A DNA stretch of 14,128 nt, taken from Pseudomonadota bacterium (GTDB taxonomy: Bacteria; Pseudomonadota; Gammaproteobacteria; Burkholderiales; Gallionellaceae). Shown piece after piece: positions 12,040 to 14,128 of the stretch. The DNA lies in assembly GCA_021783525.1 (NCBI GenBank), contig JAJXTT010000016.1, positions 1 to 14,128 of the forward strand, given 5' to 3'. Under the pieces are notes generated by a model. The model ran no database searches. It was given only the letters and a program-made list of their open reading frames with translations, and was not told where the DNA came from. How positions within the stretch are numbered: the stretch's first letter is position 1; each line of letters starts with the position of its first letter. The position numbers and the translations under genes are program-made.

Positions 12040-12981
12040 ATGGCTGTATTTACCCGCGTTTCCGAATCCGACATTGCTGCCTGGCTTTCCAATTATTCCC
12101 TGGGAACCCTGATCGAACTGCAGGGCATCCCTGCCGGCATCGAGAACACCAATTATTTCGTCACCACCAGCAACGGACGTTTCGTGCTGACCTTGTTCGA
12201 AAAGCTCACCGCGGACGACCTGCCGTTCTTCCTCAACCTGATGGCCCATCTCGCGCGACACGGCATACCCTGCCCCAGTCCGGTCGCCGATCGACAGAAC
12301 CGCTTTCTCGGCGAACTGCACGGCAAGCCCGCCTGTATCGTGAGCCGCCTTTCCGGCAAGTCCGTGACGCAGCCCAGCACGGCCCAATGCGCCGCGGTCG
12401 GCGCGATGCTCGGGCAAATGCACAGTGCAGGCTTGAGCTTCGGCGAACAGATGCCAAACCCGCGGGGCGCGGCGTGGCGCGCGGAGGCATCGCGGCAGGT
12501 AAGAAGATTCCTCCCGCCCCAGGACACCGCCCTGCTGGACAGCGAGGTCGAGCTGCACGCGAGACACCCGCTGGCCGATATTCCGCGCGGCACGATACAT
12601 GCCGACCTGTTCCGCGACAACGTGCTGATGGAAGGCGAGCGCGTCGGGGGCTTGATCGATTTCTATTTCGCCTGCACCGGCAAGCTCCTCTATGACGTCG
12701 CCATCACCGTCAACGACTGGTGCGTGAGCGCCGACGGCAAGCTGGACAGGGGGCATACGCGTGCCATGCTGAACGCGTACCATGCCGCGCGCCCGTTCAC
12801 CACAAAGGAAGCCGAACTATGGCCGATGGCGTTGCGCGTGGCTGCCCTGCGTTTCTGGATATCGCGCCTGTACGACCTGCATTTGCCGCGCGAAGGCGAG
12901 ATCGTGAATGCGCACAACCCGGACCAGTTCAAACGTATCCTGCAAAACCATATCGCCACGGTGCAGACCGTCTGGCTCTGA
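12040..12981 (+). CDS. thrB: Homoserine kinase, APH-like type
   Basis: Phosphorylates L-homoserine with ATP to O-phospho-L-homoserine, the committed step to threonine. The 313-residue protein belongs to the aminoglycoside-phosphotransferase-like (type II) homoserine kinases, not the GHMP-kinase ThrB of E. coli. The signature N-terminus MAVFTRVSESDIAAWLSNYS is followed by LQGIPAGIENTNYFVTT (27-43), the catalytic loop H187-A-D189-x4-N194 and the metal-binding D207-F-Y. The open frame extends 41 codons upstream of the ATG at 12040, but that extension is repeat-derived and the family start is at 12040. The ribosome-binding site is weak (GACGAG nine bases upstream). It is followed after 12 bases by the BPSS1780-family gene, probably co-transcribed. 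Confidence 0.95.
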   Translation: MAVFTRVSESDIAAWLSNYSLGTLIELQGIPAGIENTNYFVTTSNGRFVLTLFEKLTADDLPFFLNLMAHLARHGIPCPSPVADRQNRFLGELHGKPACIVSRLSGKSVTQPSTAQCAAVGAMLGQMHSAGLSFGEQMPNPRGAAWRAEASRQVRRFLPPQDTALLDSEVELHARHPLADIPRGTIHADLFRDNVLMEGERVGGLIDFYFACTGKLLYDVAITVNDWCVSADGKLDRGHTRAMLNAYHAARPFTTKEAELWPMALRVAALRFWISRLYDLHLPREGEIVNAHNPDQFKRILQNHIATVQTVWL

Positions 12982-12993
12982 ATCGAGGCTCAA

Positions 12994-13767
12994 ATGGAAA
13001 TCATCAAACTCTCCCCCGCACGCGGATGGACCTGGGTAAAACAGGGCTACCAGCTCATCATGCTCAACCCGCTGATGTCCATCTCCCTGGCGCTGGTCGG
13101 CGCACTGGCGATGTTCGCCGCGCTCAAGGTGCCCGTGGTCGGGCCGTTGCTGGCCATCATGCTGATGCCGGTCGTGATGGCCGGTTACATGCGGGTCTGC
13201 CGCGCGCTGGAAGAGGAAGAGGAAGTCGAGCTGACCCAGCTGTTCGAGGGTTTCAGGAAGCATACGGCCCGTTTGATGGCGCTGGGGGGCATCTCCATGC
13301 TGGGCATGATAGGCGCTTCCGCGGTGATGGTGTTCATCGGCGGCGATGCGCTATCCGCGCTGCTGGACGGCTTCAAGTCCTCCACGGATCCGCAGATGCT
13401 GATCGACGCGATGTGGGCTTCCGGTTCGGGCGTGGCGTTCAGCCTGCTGGTCGGATTCTCGCTGGTCTGCGTGCTGATGCTTGCGCTGCAATATGCCCCC
13501 ATGCTGATATTCTTCAACGACGTCGCGCCGCTCGCCGCCATGCGCGCCAGCCTGTCCGGCTCCTTCCGCAATATCATCCCGTACACGGTGTACAGCATCG
13601 TCATGCAAGTCATCGCGCTGGTGCTCAGCCTGCTGCCGTTCAATATCGGCCTTATCCTGCTGCTGCCGCTCGGTTTCACCTCGCTCTACGTCAGCTACCG
13701 CAACATCTTCCCGTTCGCGCATGAACTTGCCGCGATCAAGCCCGTTACACATCATCCGGAGACCTGA
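12994..13767 (+). CDS. BPSS1780-family integral membrane protein
   Basis: A 257-residue membrane protein with six or so hydrophobic segments (about 22-42, 44-63, 93-115, 142-170, 195-215 and 218-240). The opening A-R-G-W-x-W-V-K-Q-G-Y (9-19), F-x-x-N-P-L-type segment and the A-M-R-A-S-L-S-G-S-F-R-N-I-I-P-Y stretch near 180-196 match the BPSS1780 family of betaproteobacteria, whose function is unknown. A cytoplasmic acidic patch EEEEE (73-77) follows the second helix. The start has GAGG five bases upstream. It sits between thrB and another membrane protein gene that begins two bases after its stop, so the three are likely one transcript. Confidence 0.88.
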   Translation: MEIIKLSPARGWTWVKQGYQLIMLNPLMSISLALVGALAMFAALKVPVVGPLLAIMLMPVVMAGYMRVCRALEEEEEVELTQLFEGFRKHTARLMALGGISMLGMIGASAVMVFIGGDALSALLDGFKSSTDPQMLIDAMWASGSGVAFSLLVGFSLVCVLMLALQYAPMLIFFNDVAPLAAMRASLSGSFRNIIPYTVYSIVMQVIALVLSLLPFNIGLILLLPLGFTSLYVSYRNIFPFAHELAAIKPVTHHPET

Positions 13768-13769
13768 CC

Positions 13770-14128
13770 ATGCAATATGCCAATGTTACCGATGCCGAAG
13801 TCAGACAGGCGCAATTCCCGCATAACCTGTTCGTCGCCGGACTCTTCATGTTCGACCTGCTGATGACCCCGGCGGTGCTTGCGCTGAAAATCGGCATGAC
13901 TGGTCTGCTGATCCCGCTGGTCTGCTCCGGCGCTCTGATCGCCTTCATCTACCTGCGCAGCAGGAAGACCACCACCTGGTTCGTCGACGTTCACTGGAGA
14001 ATCGCCTTTGCGCGCGCTCAGTGGCTGTTGACGGGTTATGCGATCTCGGCGGCGCTGGTCCTGGTCGGCTGGCTGATCAGCATTTCCTCGAACGATCACA
14101 ACATGCAGCATATCCTGTGGACGGCACT
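13770..14128 (+). CDS. Hypothetical membrane protein, 3' end outside the window
   Basis: An open frame begins at ATG 13770, two bases after the BPSS1780-family stop, with GGAG eight bases upstream (13758-13761). It stays open to the window end (119 codons seen). The peptide starts MQYANVTDAEVRQAQFPHNL and has hydrophobic segments at about 19-40, 42-62 and 84-106, with a short charged loop R-S-R-K-T-T-T (63-69) between the second and third. I do not recognise the family. Position and spacing indicate co-expression with thrB and the BPSS1780-family protein. No signal peptide is evident. Confidence 0.82.
   Translation, partial: MQYANVTDAEVRQAQFPHNLFVAGLFMFDLLMTPAVLALKIGMTGLLIPLVCSGALIAFIYLRSRKTTTWFVDVHWRIAFARAQWLLTGYAISAALVLVGWLISISSNDHNMQHILWTA

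Overview
The window reads as a chromosomal segment of a betaproteobacterium, most likely of the Nitrosomonadales/Gallionellaceae type. This is inferred from the gene content and order (divergent polA and LOG genes followed by DUF2782, a kinase-type thrB and a BPSS1780-family membrane protein), the GC-rich coding style and the dispersed repeats; no rRNA or marker gene here proves it. There are fourteen complete protein genes and two partial ones at the edges. I saw no tRNA, rRNA, CRISPR array, transposase or integrase gene.

Left part, all on the minus strand and read from 5288 down to 1: a VanZ-like membrane protein, a thioredoxin-like [2Fe-2S] ferredoxin and an alpha/beta hydrolase are joined by ATGA and TGATG stop/start overlaps. 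After a strong hairpin repeat comes an ABC export operon: a NodI-type ATPase, a hotdog thioesterase and a NodJ-type permease. The thioesterase and permease overlap by ATGA. The ATPase and thioesterase are separated by a 219-bp MITE-like element with inverted ends and a 5-bp target duplication. Removing it and one duplication copy restores an ATGA overlap, and the element carries a 75-codon open frame that itself starts and stops in ATGA overlaps. Then come hemJ (haem synthesis) and the first 28 codons of a probable THUMP-domain rRNA methyltransferase.

Centre: a plus-strand bacteriohemerythrin with its own promoter and a strong ribosome-binding site runs convergently into a DUF167 gene. From about 6236 to 7952 lies a repeat-rich, visibly more AT-rich island. 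One small gene, a HEPN-domain protein with the R-x4-H ribonuclease motif, sits between two inverted copies of a roughly 350-bp, hairpin-rich dispersed repeat.

Right part: polA (minus strand, 930 aa, all three activities intact) has a palindromic dispersed repeat in frame in the linker between its 5' nuclease and proofreading domains. It diverges from a LOG-family gene with only 14 bases between the start codons. Then, on the plus strand, come a secreted DUF2782 protein, homoserine kinase (thrB) behind a structured leader, a BPSS1780-family membrane protein and a partial membrane protein running off the end.

The genes are mostly housekeeping. The unusual content is how mobile hairpin repeats have been accommodated: inside an operon without breaking translational coupling, inside polA without breaking the frame, and around the HEPN gene.
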